Assembly (NCBI RefSeq): GCF_030695525.1
Contig: NZ_JAUYSS010000025.1
Location: forward strand, 1 to 64,000
Length of the DNA: 64,000 nt
Source of the DNA: Daejeonella sp.
GTDB lineage: Bacteria; Bacteroidota; Bacteroidia; Sphingobacteriales; Sphingobacteriaceae
Direction: 5' to 3'
Shown here in pieces: positions 1 to 8,172 of this stretch. The notes under the pieces are model-generated. The model saw only the letters and a program-made list of their open reading frames with translations. It searched no databases and was not told the origin of the DNA. The position numbers and the translations under genes were made by a program. The stretch's first letter is position 1; every line of letters starts with the position of its first letter.

Positions 1-1317
1 GTAATAGAGATCATAATTGACTCTTCGCTGCATCGAACCCGGTGCAGAGGTTTCTCCCCTGCAGCCATTCACCTGGGCATAACCTGTAATCCCTGGTTTT
101 ACAAGATGCCGTAGCATATAACGATCTACATTTTGGATGGAAGAAATATTAAGAGGGGTAACATGTGGTCTTGGGCCGACTACAGACATATTGCCTTTGA
201 ATACATTCCAGAATTGCGGTAATTCATCAATGTTCCACGCCCGTAAAAATTTACCTAAGGGAGTTACACGCTGGTCATTTTTTGTAGCCTGCAGGAAATC
301 ACCATTGGAATCAGTTTCAGGACTTCCATTATACATTGTTCTGAATTTATAGCATATTATTTTTTTGTTATTCAAGCCCCATCTTTCCTGCTTAAAGAAT
401 ACAGGGCCTTTGGACGTCAGTTTTATCAGTAATGCTATGAATGGCATGAACCACCAACCTATCAGGATAAAAAATAAGATAGAGAATAAAAGATCAAAAA
501 ATCTTTTCAATAATTTGTTGGGCAGTCTGTCCTGGGGTAAGGATCTGAAATTTATTACGGGTAAAAGACCAATAGTATTGATACTGATATTACTCGCAGC
601 GTATAAATAAAGATCAGGGATCATCCGAACCCGTTTTGCATGAAAGTCACAAGCTTCAATGCAGGTGCTTATGTGCTGGTGCTGGGCATTAGGCAGGGCA
701 ATAATTACTTCATCAACAGGATATTCTGCCAGTATTTTGTTAATGTCGCTGATCTTCCCAAGGTATTTACAACCGTTCAGCTTAGTGTTCTCATCATCCA
801 GGAATCCAATACATTTATAACCATAATAGGTGTGCAAATTGATTGTATCGTAGAAATCTTTTGCTGCAGGTGTAGATCCTACCAGAATGATCTGCTCCTG
901 AAGTCTTCCGCTATAAAAAATGCTATGCAGGTATTTTCTGAACAGGTATTTGAAGGATAGGACCAGAGTAAACAGTATCGGAAAGTAAAGGAGCAGGAAA
1001 TTATTGCTTAACTCAACCCTGTTTCGAAAGAAAAATAAACAAGATGTTAGTGTTATCGCAAAAATTATTAATGTAACCAGTACATAGATGATTTCCTCAG
1101 CGAATTTATTGGAGCGTAAATCTCTGGATAATCCGGAAATTTGTGCTGCGCTATACCATGCAATAATTGATAGGAGTAGAAAAATATAAACAAAAGATTC
1201 CTGTCCGGACTGGATCTGACCTGCGGTTAAATAATCTGCTACCCAAAAGGACAGGATAAGCAGTGGGGTATCGATTAAATATCTGAATCCGTTATATAAA
1301 AAATAAGGTCTCGTCAT
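1..1317 (-). CDS. Exopolysaccharide-priming undecaprenyl-phosphate sugar phosphotransferase (WcaJ-like), 3' end cut by window
   Basis: Open frame read on the minus strand from ATG at 1317 to the window edge (439 codons, no stop), so the C-terminus is missing; the family is usually about 460-470 residues. The N-terminal third has several hydrophobic segments, followed by a Rossmann-like middle part (ILVGSTPAAKDFYD) and the bacterial sugar transferase domain with FFDLLFS, FRTM, DELPQFWNV, VGPRPH and KPGITGYAQVNG. By family it transfers a sugar phosphate (glucose or galactose) to undecaprenyl phosphate at the inner membrane, the first step of exopolysaccharide repeat-unit assembly. It begins 5 bases after the stop of the upstream glycosyltransferase, so they share an operon. 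The exact sugar cannot be told from the sequence. Confidence 0.9.
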   Translation of the reverse strand, partial: MTRPYFLYNGFRYLIDTPLLILSFWVADYLTAGQIQSGQESFVYIFLLLSIIAWYSAAQISGLSRDLRSNKFAEEIIYVLVTLIIFAITLTSCLFFFRNRVELSNNFLLLYFPILFTLVLSFKYLFRKYLHSIFYSGRLQEQIILVGSTPAAKDFYDTINLHTYYGYKCIGFLDDENTKLNGCKYLGKISDINKILAEYPVDEVIIALPNAQHQHISTCIEACDFHAKRVRMIPDLYLYAASNISINTIGLLPVINFRSLPQDRLPNKLLKRFFDLLFSILFFILIGWWFMPFIALLIKLTSKGPVFFKQERWGLNNKKIICYKFRTMYNGSPETDSNGDFLQATKNDQRVTPLGKFLRAWNIDELPQFWNVFKGNMSVVGPRPHVTPLNISSIQNVDRYMLRHLVKPGITGYAQVNGCRGETSAPGSMQRRVNYDLYY

Positions 1318-1322
1318 GAGAA

Positions 1323-2438
1323 TTATTTTTTTGATTTTGAATTGTACAACTCTATCATGGCATTTTGATACGCTGTTGTAACACAATCCCAGTTGTACTT
1401 ATCTGTTAATCCTGAGCTCACCGTCGATCTTAATTGTTTAATTAAAAATTCATCTTTCTCAAGATTCCTCATGCATTCCTGTATCGATTCGGTACTCTCG
1501 TCAAATAATAAGCCAAATTTACCATTTGTCAACATTTCCCGATTAAAACTAGTATTTAAGGCAAGTATAGCACAATTATTGGACATGGCTTTAAGCATAG
1601 CGGGGTTTGTGCCACCATATTTATGACCGTGAATATAAGAAAAGCAGTTTTGATACAGGGCCATAAGTTCATCACTATTGCGGACGTAACCTATAAAGTG
1701 TACTTTTTCACCAGCCAGTTTTTTCAGATCTTCAACATATTTATCCCGGTAGGGGACATCTCCAACTACTACTAATTTTTTTTCTGACCTGGACTCCAGA
1801 TATGCTTTGATAATCAGATCTGCATTATTATCGGGAATTAAACGACCAACAATCAGGTAATAATCATCAGGAATTACATTAAAACGCTTCAGTAGGTTTG
1901 GATCTGCTTTTTTGAAGGGGGGCGCCCCGTATGCAATAACAATGGACTCTTGTTTAAATTCCTGAAGATATACATCCCGCATTGCATCAGCATCTGTAAT
2001 GACCTGATCGTAGAGTTTAGTCGCAAGCCTTGCTGCTAAGCGGAAATAAGCCGCACCAAGCCCCTTCCATTTAGGCCTGAGCCATTCCATTCCGTCCACA
2101 TTGATCATTGTTTTTTTACCAGTGATCTTAGGTATCCAGCCCATTGGGCCAGCAGCCAGATTAACTACCAGAAGGATGTCAGTCCGGCTGAATGTAGCAT
2201 GGATAATAGACAAAAATGAATGTATGATCTGGTTAAGTGATTTTGTATTTACAGTAGGGATATAGTGAAGATAAATACCATTAACGATTTTCGGCTTTCC
2301 CTTAAATAAATTTGCCTGGCAGTAAACATGAACCTCTACATCTTTTTTTACCAGCCTCTCGCCAAGTTCTTTTACAAAGGTTTCGAAACCACCATAAACA
2401 TAGGGATAACCCCGGGTACCTATAATGGCTATTTTCAT
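1323..2438 (-). CDS. Glycosyltransferase, GT4 type with DUF1972 N-terminus
   Basis: A 371-residue cytoplasmic glycosyltransferase. The start, with GTRGYPYVYGGFETFV, is typical of the DUF1972 group, which includes rhamnosyltransferases such as Cps2T/WchF. The GT-B C-terminal domain shows IVGRLIPDNN and the donor-site segment GGTNPAMLKAMSNN. It probably adds the second sugar onto the lipid carrier primed by the neighbouring WcaJ-like enzyme, whose gene begins 5 bases downstream. A TACTTTTG box lies about 93 bases upstream. The acceptor and donor sugars are not determinable; calling it a rhamnosyltransferase would be a guess by family. Confidence 0.88.
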   Translation of the reverse strand: MKIAIIGTRGYPYVYGGFETFVKELGERLVKKDVEVHVYCQANLFKGKPKIVNGIYLHYIPTVNTKSLNQIIHSFLSIIHATFSRTDILLVVNLAAGPMGWIPKITGKKTMINVDGMEWLRPKWKGLGAAYFRLAARLATKLYDQVITDADAMRDVYLQEFKQESIVIAYGAPPFKKADPNLLKRFNVIPDDYYLIVGRLIPDNNADLIIKAYLESRSEKKLVVVGDVPYRDKYVEDLKKLAGEKVHFIGYVRNSDELMALYQNCFSYIHGHKYGGTNPAMLKAMSNNCAILALNTSFNREMLTNGKFGLLFDESTESIQECMRNLEKDEFLIKQLRSTVSSGLTDKYNWDCVTTAYQNAMIELYNSKSKK

Positions 2439-2531
2439 TTAATCATATAATCATTTTAAGGCAATCAGGGATATATTTTCTTAAAGATGGCATTCTGATG
2501 AATCCCAAAATATTCCTTTTTAAACCTTCGA

Positions 2532-2539
2532 CAAAAGTA
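2532..2539 (-). promoter_or_regulatory. Bacteroidota -7 promoter box (TACTTTTG)
   Basis: TACTTTTG on the minus strand matches the TAnnTTTG -7 consensus of the Bacteroidota primary sigma factor. It sits about 93 bases before the glycosyltransferase ATG at 2438. No clear TTTG -33 box is seen at the usual 19-21 base spacing. Confidence 0.5.
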
Positions 2540-2585
2540 TTTAATTAATTCTATATAGAGGAATTTAAAGAGAAGCTTCCTGCCC

Positions 2586-2627
2586 CTAATGGTAATACCC
2601 TCTGGTCGGTGTTCTCCTTACCATTAG
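2586..2627. repeat. Palindromic repeat with CCCTCTGGTCGGTGTT core, copy 1
   Basis: Perfect 10-bp arms CTAATGGTAA (2586-2595) and TTACCATTAG (2618-2627) enclose the 16-mer CCCTCTGGTCGGTGTT (2598-2613). The same 16-mer occurs at 7708 and 7759, where the flanking sequence is also similar. It is a dispersed repeat family; function unknown. Confidence 0.7.
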
Positions 2628-2936
2628 CTCAATCACATCACATGGTGGGTGAAAATATATAAACCAGGGGTGCAGTTTTGTTGATACAGAGGATTATCAC
2701 ACGCGACACGCTTGCGCCCAATGTCATTATTTAAGTTTGAGTTCAAGCCCCTGCTGATTGCTCTTTCGATTCGAAATTTTCTCCGCCGACCCCCAAATAT
2801 GGCCGCATATTTATAGATGACCCGTACCGGGACATTGCAATTCAATTAAAAAAGGAGATTACAATTGATATACTTTAGCTCTGTCAAGAAGATTTAAATG
2901 TACAATTTCATTGAATTTATTTTTCTGGAGACATTT

Positions 2937-3578
2937 TTAAATAGGCATTCTGTTTTCATGATTCTTGATAGATATCGCACAACTCACAATCCATAAAACA
3001 AAAATACCTTCTATAATGCGCTGGATTAATCCGGCATAATGGATTAAAGGGTTCGCAAATAAAATAAGAACAAAGAAAGCCGAACCGATGCCAAGTAAAA
3101 TGGAGACCTGCGATAATCGCCCCCGGGTGTTGACATTCTTTAATCCGAAACCAATGAACAGGAGGCAGAGGGGCATTCCAATATAAGTAAAGAGTCCGCT
3201 CAGATTATGGATGACCTGGGCGATACCCGGATTGATCATTTCTTTATTGCATCCGGCTTCGCAAGGGAAAATTCCAACAGTAATTGTTGCCAATCCATAA
3301 AATAAAGCAATTCCATAAAAACTGAGCCTGATCTGCCTTGATTGAGGCATATTCATGGGTGCCGCTAGTGCAAATATCATTACCAGTATTCCAGATGGAA
3401 TATATCCGAAATATCGAATTTCCTTTGAGTAAGGCCGGTCTTCGGACATGGACTCACTGATAAGCTGCAGGACAGAGTTATAATTTTCTGCAATAAAGCC
3501 TGCTACAATGGAAGCTATTACAAAAAATGCAGCTCCAAGTACACCACAGAGGAATATTGTTCTTTCGTTTAATCTCAT
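2937..3578 (-). CDS. DUF998 family membrane protein
   Basis: A 213-residue integral membrane protein with six likely transmembrane helices. The conserved DUF998 features are visible: an N-terminal helix, an SISES-like loop (SVLQLISESMSED), RYFGYIPSGI in the second helix and a GIFPCEAGC loop between helices. No catalytic function is established for this family. It stands alone, about 360 bases from the next minus-strand gene downstream, and no promoter box is obvious. The start ATG at 3578 precedes the first helix directly, so I keep it. Confidence 0.8.
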   Translation of the reverse strand: MRLNERTIFLCGVLGAAFFVIASIVAGFIAENYNSVLQLISESMSEDRPYSKEIRYFGYIPSGILVMIFALAAPMNMPQSRQIRLSFYGIALFYGLATITVGIFPCEAGCNKEMINPGIAQVIHNLSGLFTYIGMPLCLLFIGFGLKNVNTRGRLSQVSILLGIGSAFFVLILFANPLIHYAGLIQRIIEGIFVLWIVSCAISIKNHENRMPI

Positions 3579-3770
3579 GGTTGGGGAAAGGGGAAAAGAA
3601 AATAGGGAATGGAGAACAGGGAATGGCGAATAGGAAATACGGTTAACATCAGGTTCTCAAATTATAAATTCAATAAATCTGTACAATTATTTTTTTTAGC
3701 TGGTGCAGGCCTATGCTCATTTATTTCTCTAATTTATTTAGTATCTTGCTGATAAACAGACTAATCCATC

Positions 3771-4145
3771 ATGAAAAATCTTTCAGGTAAACCAGTGATA
3801 ATAATTTTTACTGTATTAATCATTGCTTTGCTGTACCTGGCGTTCCGTCCGATCCCGGTCAGCAGAGACAATTCAATTGTTATCAATACGACAATAGATA
3901 AAGTTAGTGAAGGTTCTGAGGATAACATAATCTTAAAGCTCAATAATGCCAGTGGAATTTTCTACATCAATCATGGCCTGCAGAAGGGATTAAACCTGGA
4001 CACACTGCAAAAGGAATTGCTGAGCCGTGAAGTAACGGTACTTTATTTAAAATCCGGTTTTTTTAGCGGTTTCAGTCCGGTTAAGAGCACCAGATATATA
4101 ACCGAACTTAAATTGGGTGATAAGGTAATTTATTCGGAATTATAG
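3771..4145 (+). CDS. Hypothetical membrane-anchored protein, 124 residues
   Basis: I do not recognise the family. Residues 7-25 form one hydrophobic helix after a short positively charged start, so the protein is probably anchored in the inner membrane with the rest in the periplasm. The soluble part is about 95 residues with alternating hydrophobic residues suggesting beta strands, no cysteines and no metal motif. The gene is divergent from the DUF998 gene and is followed by hairpin repeats, not by another gene. The start ATG at 3771 is the first in frame. Confidence 0.6.
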   Translation: MKNLSGKPVIIIFTVLIIALLYLAFRPIPVSRDNSIVINTTIDKVSEGSEDNIILKLNNASGIFYINHGLQKGLNLDTLQKELLSREVTVLYLKSGFFSGFSPVKSTRYITELKLGDKVIYSEL

Positions 4146-4147
4146 CG

Positions 4148-4258
4148 GAGGTCGTGGCTTTCGCCACGATGATAAATTGATTTTAAAATAGAAGTGTTGC
4201 ATTCGAGGTATTAACACTCGGTATTTTACAAATGAGGTCGTGGCTTTCGCCACGATGA
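4148..4258. repeat. Two identical 25-bp hairpin repeats
   Basis: Positions 4148-4172 and 4234-4258 are identical over 25 bases. Each contains the hairpin TCGTGGC-TTTC-GCCACGA with a 7-bp stem and 4-base loop. They follow the stop codon of the 124-residue gene at once, so the first may also end its transcript. They look like REP-type intergenic elements. Confidence 0.7.
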
Positions 4259-4283
4259 CAAGTCATAAGTTAAGAAAATAGGA

Positions 4284-4307
4284 GATTCCGGCTCGGAGGC
4301 CGGAATC
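4284..4307. repeat. Hairpin GATTCCGGC...GCCGGAATC, left copy
   Basis: Perfect 9-bp stem with a 6-base loop. An inverted near-copy lies at 4680-4705, and the two bracket the GIY-YIG pseudogene. Confidence 0.7.
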
Positions 4308-4411
4308 GGATGTAATAATATCTACCAGAAATTAAAATTTTTCCTTTTAATAATTATACACTACCGTTCACCTTAATTAGCACAAAGATCAAATGCAGGT
4401 ATTTTTGGTAT

Positions 4412-4677
4412 ATGAACGAATATTTTGTTTATATGCATGCAAATAAATATAACAACATGCTGTATACCAGGGTGTCCAATAACATTAGAAAACGAGTTTA
4501 TGAGCATAAAACGAAGGTGTTAAGCTCGTTTGGTATGAGCAATTTGAGGACATCAATTTGGCCATTTCCAGAGAGAAGCAATTGAAAAATTGAAAAAGAG
4601 CCTGGAAAAATGCACTTAACCCGAATTGGAATGATTTAGCAGAAAAGTGGTTTCTTAAATCATTTCCGGCAGGGTAG
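4412..4677 (+). pseudogene. Decayed GIY-YIG nuclease family gene
   Basis: Translation from ATG 4412 gives MNEYFVYMHANKYNNMLY, then SNNIRKRVYEHKTKVLSSF. This matches the start of small GIY-YIG proteins, but the frame is then lost. In another frame the text continues as YEQFEDINLAISREKQLKN, an in-frame TGA where a Trp codon is expected, KRAWKNALNPNWNDLAEKW, and a TAG at 4675. So there is one frameshift, apparently with loss of several codons near 4525, plus one premature stop. GIY-YIG proteins are single-domain endonucleases, often of mobile origin. Hairpins at 4284 and 4680 flank it in inverted orientation. Confidence 0.85.
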
Positions 4678-4679
4678 TC

Positions 4680-4705
4680 AGATTCCGGCCTTCGAGCCGG
4701 AATCT
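4680..4705. repeat. Hairpin AGATTCCGGC...GCCGGAATCT, right copy
   Basis: Perfect 10-bp stem, loop CTTCGA, followed by CCTTTTT on the plus strand, so it could act as a terminator. Its reverse complement nearly equals the hairpin at 4284-4307, making the two an inverted pair around the pseudogene. The 165 bases from here to 4870 hold nothing I recognise. Confidence 0.7.
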
Positions 4706-4870
4706 CCTTTTTACCCACCAACCAACTGTCATGGGGCTCGACCCGCCACCTTGCTGCCGGCGCTCGCCTGTGCCATCCTATTCAAACTGTCCTTGGGCAG
4801 AACTGTTCTTTCCTATTCATTACAATTATTGGTCCCTGTAATGCAGCTCGATGGCCTTCGCACAAGTGCC

Positions 4871-5581
4871 TCAAACCCCCTCCCTCAACCTCTCTCCAAA
4901 TTCATCAGGCAGCGGACTCTCCTCAATTCCTTTCGCTGCTTTATCAACATCATAGTCAAAACGAATGAATTCTACTTTAATAGGATTAATATCATCCAGT
5001 GTTAGCATCACATAACCTCCCTGCGGATTTCCATCCTTAGGCTTTCCAACCGAGCCTGTATTGACCACCTGTTTATCCTGATCGATAATCCGGTGATAGG
5101 GTTTATGAGAATGCCCTACGCATAACATATTGGCACCCGCCTCATTCATCAGTTCTGTGACATAAGCTGCTTCAGTATTTTCAAGAACGTACTCATCCAC
5201 GCTCCTGGGACTTCCATGAACCATCAATACATTGAACTCCTTATCTTGTATCTTAAACTCCAGTTTAATATGCGAAGGGAGTGTCAAAAGATAGACCCTG
5301 TTATCCGGTTCAATGATATGATAGGCATAATCTTTTCCGGTTTCCGCCAATGCTTCCCGACTGATTTGAGGCAATGCTTTAACTTTCAGATCATGATTGC
5401 CCACCAGCGTTGCTATACCCCGCTTCCGGATCTCATTTATAATCTCATTTGGCCATACATTATAGCCAACCAGATCACCGAGGCAGTAGAATGCATCTGC
5501 TTGTTTACTGTCCAGGTCTTTTAAAAATGCCTCAAATGCCGGCAAATTGGCATGGATATCCGAAAATAAGGCAATCTTCAT
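4871..5581 (-). CDS. Calcineurin-like metallophosphoesterase (YfcE/MJ0936 type)
   Basis: A 236-residue soluble phosphoesterase with all two-metal motifs: DIHAN (residues 8-12), [18 protein letters not shown] and GHSHKPY. Family members hydrolyse phosphodiesters or phosphomonoesters; the substrate is unknown. Its ATG overlaps the TGA of the arsenite pump gene in the form ATGA, so the two are translationally coupled and it is the last gene of the ars operon. A role linked to arsenate, for example removing arsenylated or phosphate-ester by-products, is inference only. Confidence 0.88.
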   Translation of the reverse strand: MKIALFSDIHANLPAFEAFLKDLDSKQADAFYCLGDLVGYNVWPNEIINEIRKRGIATLVGNHDLKVKALPQISREALAETGKDYAYHIIEPDNRVYLLTLPSHIKLEFKIQDKEFNVLMVHGSPRSVDEYVLENTEAAYVTELMNEAGANMLCVGHSHKPYHRIIDQDKQVVNTGSVGKPKDGNPQGGYVMLTLDDINPIKVEFIRFDYDVDKAAKGIEESPLPDEFGERLREGV

Positions 5582-6657
5582 TCAATACTTGCTACAGGTT
5601 TGTAATATTTATTCCGAAGCCAGTATGCAACATTAACCAATGCAATTAATGCCGGCACTTCTACCAGCGGACCTATTACTCCGGCAAATGCCTGTCCGGA
5701 GTTAATTCCAAATACCCCAATCGCAACTGCAATGGCCAGCTCAAAATTATTTCCGGCTGCTGTAAAGGCGATGGATGCATTTTGAGAATAATCAGCTCCC
5801 AATGCCTTTCCAAAAAAGAAACTCACAAGGAACATGATGGCAAAGTAAATGACCAGAGGAATAGCAATTCTAACGACATCAAAAGGGATTTGTACTATTA
5901 ATTCACCCTTTAAACTAAACATAACCAGAATAGTAAAAAGTAAAGCGATGAGGGTGATTGGTGAGATAAAGGGGATGAACTTCTTTTCATACCAGTCTTC
6001 ACCTTTAATTCGAATCAGACCATAGCGACTAATCACACCTGCAGCGAAAGGCAAACCAAGATAGATTCCAACTGATTTGGCAATTTCTCCGATGGTTATA
6101 TTCACTTCCGAACCTTCAAAACCAAAGACCGGCAGCAGGAGCGTAATGAATACATAAGCATAAACACTGTATAAAAACACCTGAAAAATACTGTTTAAGG
6201 CAACTAAACCGGCAGCATATTCCCTGCTACCATCTGCAAGTTCATTCCAAACGATTACCATCGCAATGCAGCGGGCAAGTCCGATCAGGATTAAACCAAC
6301 CATGTATTCAGGCTTATCCGCCAGAAAAGTTATCGCCAGAAAAAACATAAGCACCGGTCCGATGATCCAGTTCAGGATCAGGGAGGCACTCAGTACCTTT
6401 GTATTGCGGAACACTTCACCAAGGTTTTCATATTTTACTTTCGCCAGTGGAGGATACATCATCAATATTAATCCGATAGCTAAGGGAATGTTTGTTGTCC
6501 CACTCGAATAGGAATTAATAAATCCCGCACCCGAAGGGATAAAATAGCCTATTGCTACACCAATAGCCATAGCAAGGAATATCCATAGGGTCAGGTAGCG
6601 ATCGAGGAATCCTAGTTTTTTTCGTTGATGCGCAGGAGCGCAGTTTGTTGCTGACAT
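5578..6657 (-). CDS. acr3: ACR3 family arsenite efflux permease
   Basis: A 359-residue inner-membrane protein with about ten transmembrane helices. The ACR3 signature is clear in [21 protein letters not shown] and [13 protein letters not shown], which contains the conserved Cys (Cys130), with [17 protein letters not shown] near the end. It exports arsenite As(III) in exchange for protons. It lies downstream of arsR and arsC on the same strand, after a 132-bp gap that contains two long palindromes, and upstream of the coupled phosphoesterase. It is not of the unrelated ArsB family. Confidence 0.95.
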   Translation of the reverse strand: MSATNCAPAHQRKKLGFLDRYLTLWIFLAMAIGVAIGYFIPSGAGFINSYSSGTTNIPLAIGLILMMYPPLAKVKYENLGEVFRNTKVLSASLILNWIIGPVLMFFLAITFLADKPEYMVGLILIGLARCIAMVIVWNELADGSREYAAGLVALNSIFQVFLYSVYAYVFITLLLPVFGFEGSEVNITIGEIAKSVGIYLGLPFAAGVISRYGLIRIKGEDWYEKKFIPFISPITLIALLFTILVMFSLKGELIVQIPFDVVRIAIPLVIYFAIMFLVSFFFGKALGADYSQNASIAFTAAGNNFELAIAVAIGVFGINSGQAFAGVIGPLVEVPALIALVNVAYWLRNKYYKPVASIE

Positions 6658-6684
6658 GGTGGCTATGATTATGATACATTTACT

Positions 6685-6712
6685 AATTTGCTAATTAGCT
6701 AATTAGCAAATT
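6685..6712. repeat. Perfect 28-bp palindrome in the arsC-acr3 gap
   Basis: The sequence starts AATTTGCTAATTAG and is fully self-complementary over 28 bases. A 20-bp relative, AATTTGCTAATTAGCAAATT, lies at 6763-6782, also perfectly palindromic. Both are followed by TTCTC on the plus strand. They sit between two genes of one operon and could be an operator, an mRNA processing or attenuation hairpin, or repeat elements. Confidence 0.75.
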
Positions 6713-6762
6713 TTCTCTCCCGATAGTTTTCCGGATGTTAATTCCAATATATGTTTCCTTAG

Positions 6763-6782
6763 AATTTGCTAATTAGCAAATT
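6763..6782. repeat. Perfect 20-bp palindrome near the arsC stop
   Basis: AATTTGCTAATTAGCAAATT, the shorter relative of the palindrome at 6685-6712. It lies 7 bases beyond the stop codon of arsC. Confidence 0.7.
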
Positions 6783-6789
6783 TTCTCAA

Positions 6790-7206
6790 TTACGCTATCT
6801 TCTTCTGTACAAACTCAGCCGAATACACCTTAATCATCTCCCTCACCCTCCTGAACTCCTCCATTATCTCCTCCTCCGTTCCTTTGGCTTTCGCCGGATC
6901 GGGGAAATTAAAATGAAAGCGTTCCACATTTCCGGGGAAGTATGGACAGGCCTCATTCGCATTGTCGCAAACAGTAATCACATAATCGAATGGAATGTCG
7001 AGATATTCATTTACATTGTTGGAAGTATGTTTTGAGATATCGATATGATCTTCGGCCATCACTTTAATGGCTCTCGGGTTTACTCCATGAGTCTCAATTC
7101 CGGCGCTGTAAACTTTAGCCTTATCACCTGCATAATGTCTCAGATAACCTTCAGCTATCTGACTTCTGCAACTATTGCCAGTGCAGAGTACGAGTATGTT
7201 TTTCAT
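6790..7206 (-). CDS. arsC: Thioredoxin-coupled arsenate reductase
   Basis: A 138-residue cytoplasmic enzyme of the low-molecular-weight phosphatase fold. The P-loop CTGNSCRS begins at Cys8, and the redox pair Cys80 and Cys87 lies in CDNANEACPYFPG, the pattern of the Staphylococcus-type ArsC that passes electrons to thioredoxin. It reduces arsenate to arsenite, which ACR3 then exports. It lies 53 bases after arsR and before acr3, so it works within the arsenic operon. Confidence 0.95.
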   Translation of the reverse strand: MKNILVLCTGNSCRSQIAEGYLRHYAGDKAKVYSAGIETHGVNPRAIKVMAEDHIDISKHTSNNVNEYLDIPFDYVITVCDNANEACPYFPGNVERFHFNFPDPAKAKGTEEEIMEEFRRVREMIKVYSAEFVQKKIA

Positions 7207-7259
7207 CTATTTAAATTTATATCAATTTTTATTTTTGCCGCTTTCTCCAGCTATTGGTT

Positions 7260-7592
7260 CTACTGGCAACAGACAGTTTCACCTTTATAATTTGCCAGAA
7301 AATCTTGGATGATTGATTCCAATACCTTCCATGTATCCGGGTCAATGCAATAGCATACACTTGTTCCCTCGATCGAACCTTTGATCAATCCAGCACTTTT
7401 TAATTCTAAAAGATGCTGTGATATTGTTGCCTGCGCCAGACCTAATTCACCAACCAAATCCCCGCAAATACAGGTATTTGAGATCATGATCCTTTGCAGA
7501 ATAGCAATCCGTGCCGGATGAGCCAATGCCTTTAGCAGCATAGCCAATCTGTTCTGTTCTTTGCTGAAGATATCTGCTTTGGTTAATCCCAT
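7260..7592 (-). CDS. arsR: ArsR family arsenic-responsive repressor
   Basis: A winged-helix ArsR/SmtB protein of about 110 residues with the recognition helix AQATISQHLLELKSAGLIKG. The metalloid site is probably the Cys pair in ISNTCICGDLV, near the usual ELCVCDL position, and there is a C-terminal CC pair. I choose ATG 7592 (MGLTKADIF), which fits family starts. An ATG at 7607 would add five residues but lies inside the palindrome ATATTGCAATAT, which looks like the operator. It leads the operon arsR-arsC-acr3-phosphoesterase and probably represses it until As(III) binds. Confidence 0.92.
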   Translation of the reverse strand: MGLTKADIFSKEQNRLAMLLKALAHPARIAILQRIMISNTCICGDLVGELGLAQATISQHLLELKSAGLIKGSIEGTSVCYCIDPDTWKVLESIIQDFLANYKGETVCCQ

Positions 7593-7598
7593 AATTAT

Positions 7599-7640
7599 AT
7601 ATTGCAATATTACGATTGATTATTGTAAACTGCAATATTA
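7599..7640 (-). promoter_or_regulatory. Likely ArsR operator and ars promoter region
   Basis: The perfect palindrome ATATTGCAATAT (7599-7610) lies just before arsR, and its half TGCAATAT recurs at 7631-7638, 28 bases away in the same orientation. Dyads close to the start are typical for ArsR binding. No exact TAnnTTTG box is seen; TAATATTG is the nearest match. Confidence 0.5.
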
Positions 7641-7681
7641 TTTTGAAGGGTTTTTGCTTGCTGTACTGCTTTAAAAATCAC

Positions 7682-7809
7682 TATCTGAACTGTGATTTCT
7701 ATGATTACCCTCTGGTCGGTGTTATCACCGTACCAGTAGCAATCACAGTTCAGATATTCCCTCTGGTCGGTGTTATCACCGTACCAGTAGCAATCACAGT
7801 TCAGATATT
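7682..7809. repeat. Nested repeat: 16-bp inverted arms, hairpin core and a 51-bp tandem copy
   Basis: Arms TATCTGAACTGTGATT (7682-7697) and AATCACAGTTCAGATA (7741-7756) are perfect inverted repeats. Between them lies CCCTCTGGTCGGTGTT and a hairpin CTGGTCGGTG/CACCGTACCAG with one bulge. The 51-bp unit 7708-7758 is repeated directly at 7759-7809. The core recurs at 2598, and the arms recur at 21448-21486. The rest of the 7608-7838 gap holds no gene. Confidence 0.8.
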
Positions 7810-7838
7810 AGCATAAGACTATGTACAGTCCTGAATTT

Positions 7839-8045
7839 TCAGGAAGGTATTTTACTCCTGTAATTCAGGTAATAAACTAATGCGAAGGCAAAAAAGGGGG
7901 TAGCGAATAGGGCAAGCAAAACGGTACCCTCATACCCTAATGCAGTTCTGCGGCCATAATGCCCTATCCCAATGATCAGGAATAGGTACAAAATGATCAA
8001 AATGATTTCCGGGCCAGAGATATTTAGATATGCAAGGGTCATCAT
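7839..8045 (-). CDS. Small two-helix membrane protein, 68 residues
   Basis: No named family that I recognise with certainty. Two hydrophobic segments (about residues 10-27 and 40-60) are joined by a short basic loop GHYGRRTALGYEG. This architecture is like many short immunity or stress-associated membrane proteins of Bacteroidota. Starts MM; the second Met may be used. It is a lone gene between a repeat element and the terminator of the EF-hand gene. Confidence 0.6.
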   Translation of the reverse strand: MMTLAYLNISGPEIILIILYLFLIIGIGHYGRRTALGYEGTVLLALFATPFFAFALVYYLNYRSKIPS

Positions 8046-8172
8046 TTACAATACTATTACCTAAGATAAGATAATTTTTGGATTGGTTTTAGTTGATGAT
8101 TGGAAATTGCAGAAAATCTACGGAGAAATAGGAACCTAAATAAATGCATATACATAATGAATAATTGAGAAA

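Larger units (their letters stand above)
2439..2936. other. 498-bp intergenic region, no supported gene
   Basis: This stretch holds the promoter box of the glycosyltransferase (2532-2539) and a palindromic repeat (2586-2627). The rest, including a 70-codon open frame at 2633-2845 on the minus strand with no recognisable domain or start context, shows nothing I can support. Confidence 0.5.

Noticed and set aside
137-960. Three plus-strand open frames at 137-352, 365-610 and 640-960
   Set aside because: They lie antisense to the priming glycosyltransferase, whose motifs are clear on the minus strand.
2633-2845. 70-codon minus-strand open frame
   Set aside because: No domain, no promoter, unusual composition; not supported as a gene.
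4751-5005. 84-codon plus-strand frame after the GIY-YIG remnant
   Set aside because: Overlaps the end of the phosphoesterase gene and has no family resemblance.
7616-7816. 66-codon plus-strand frame with a repeated peptide
   Set aside because: The repeat is the translation of the 51-bp DNA repeat; no start context.
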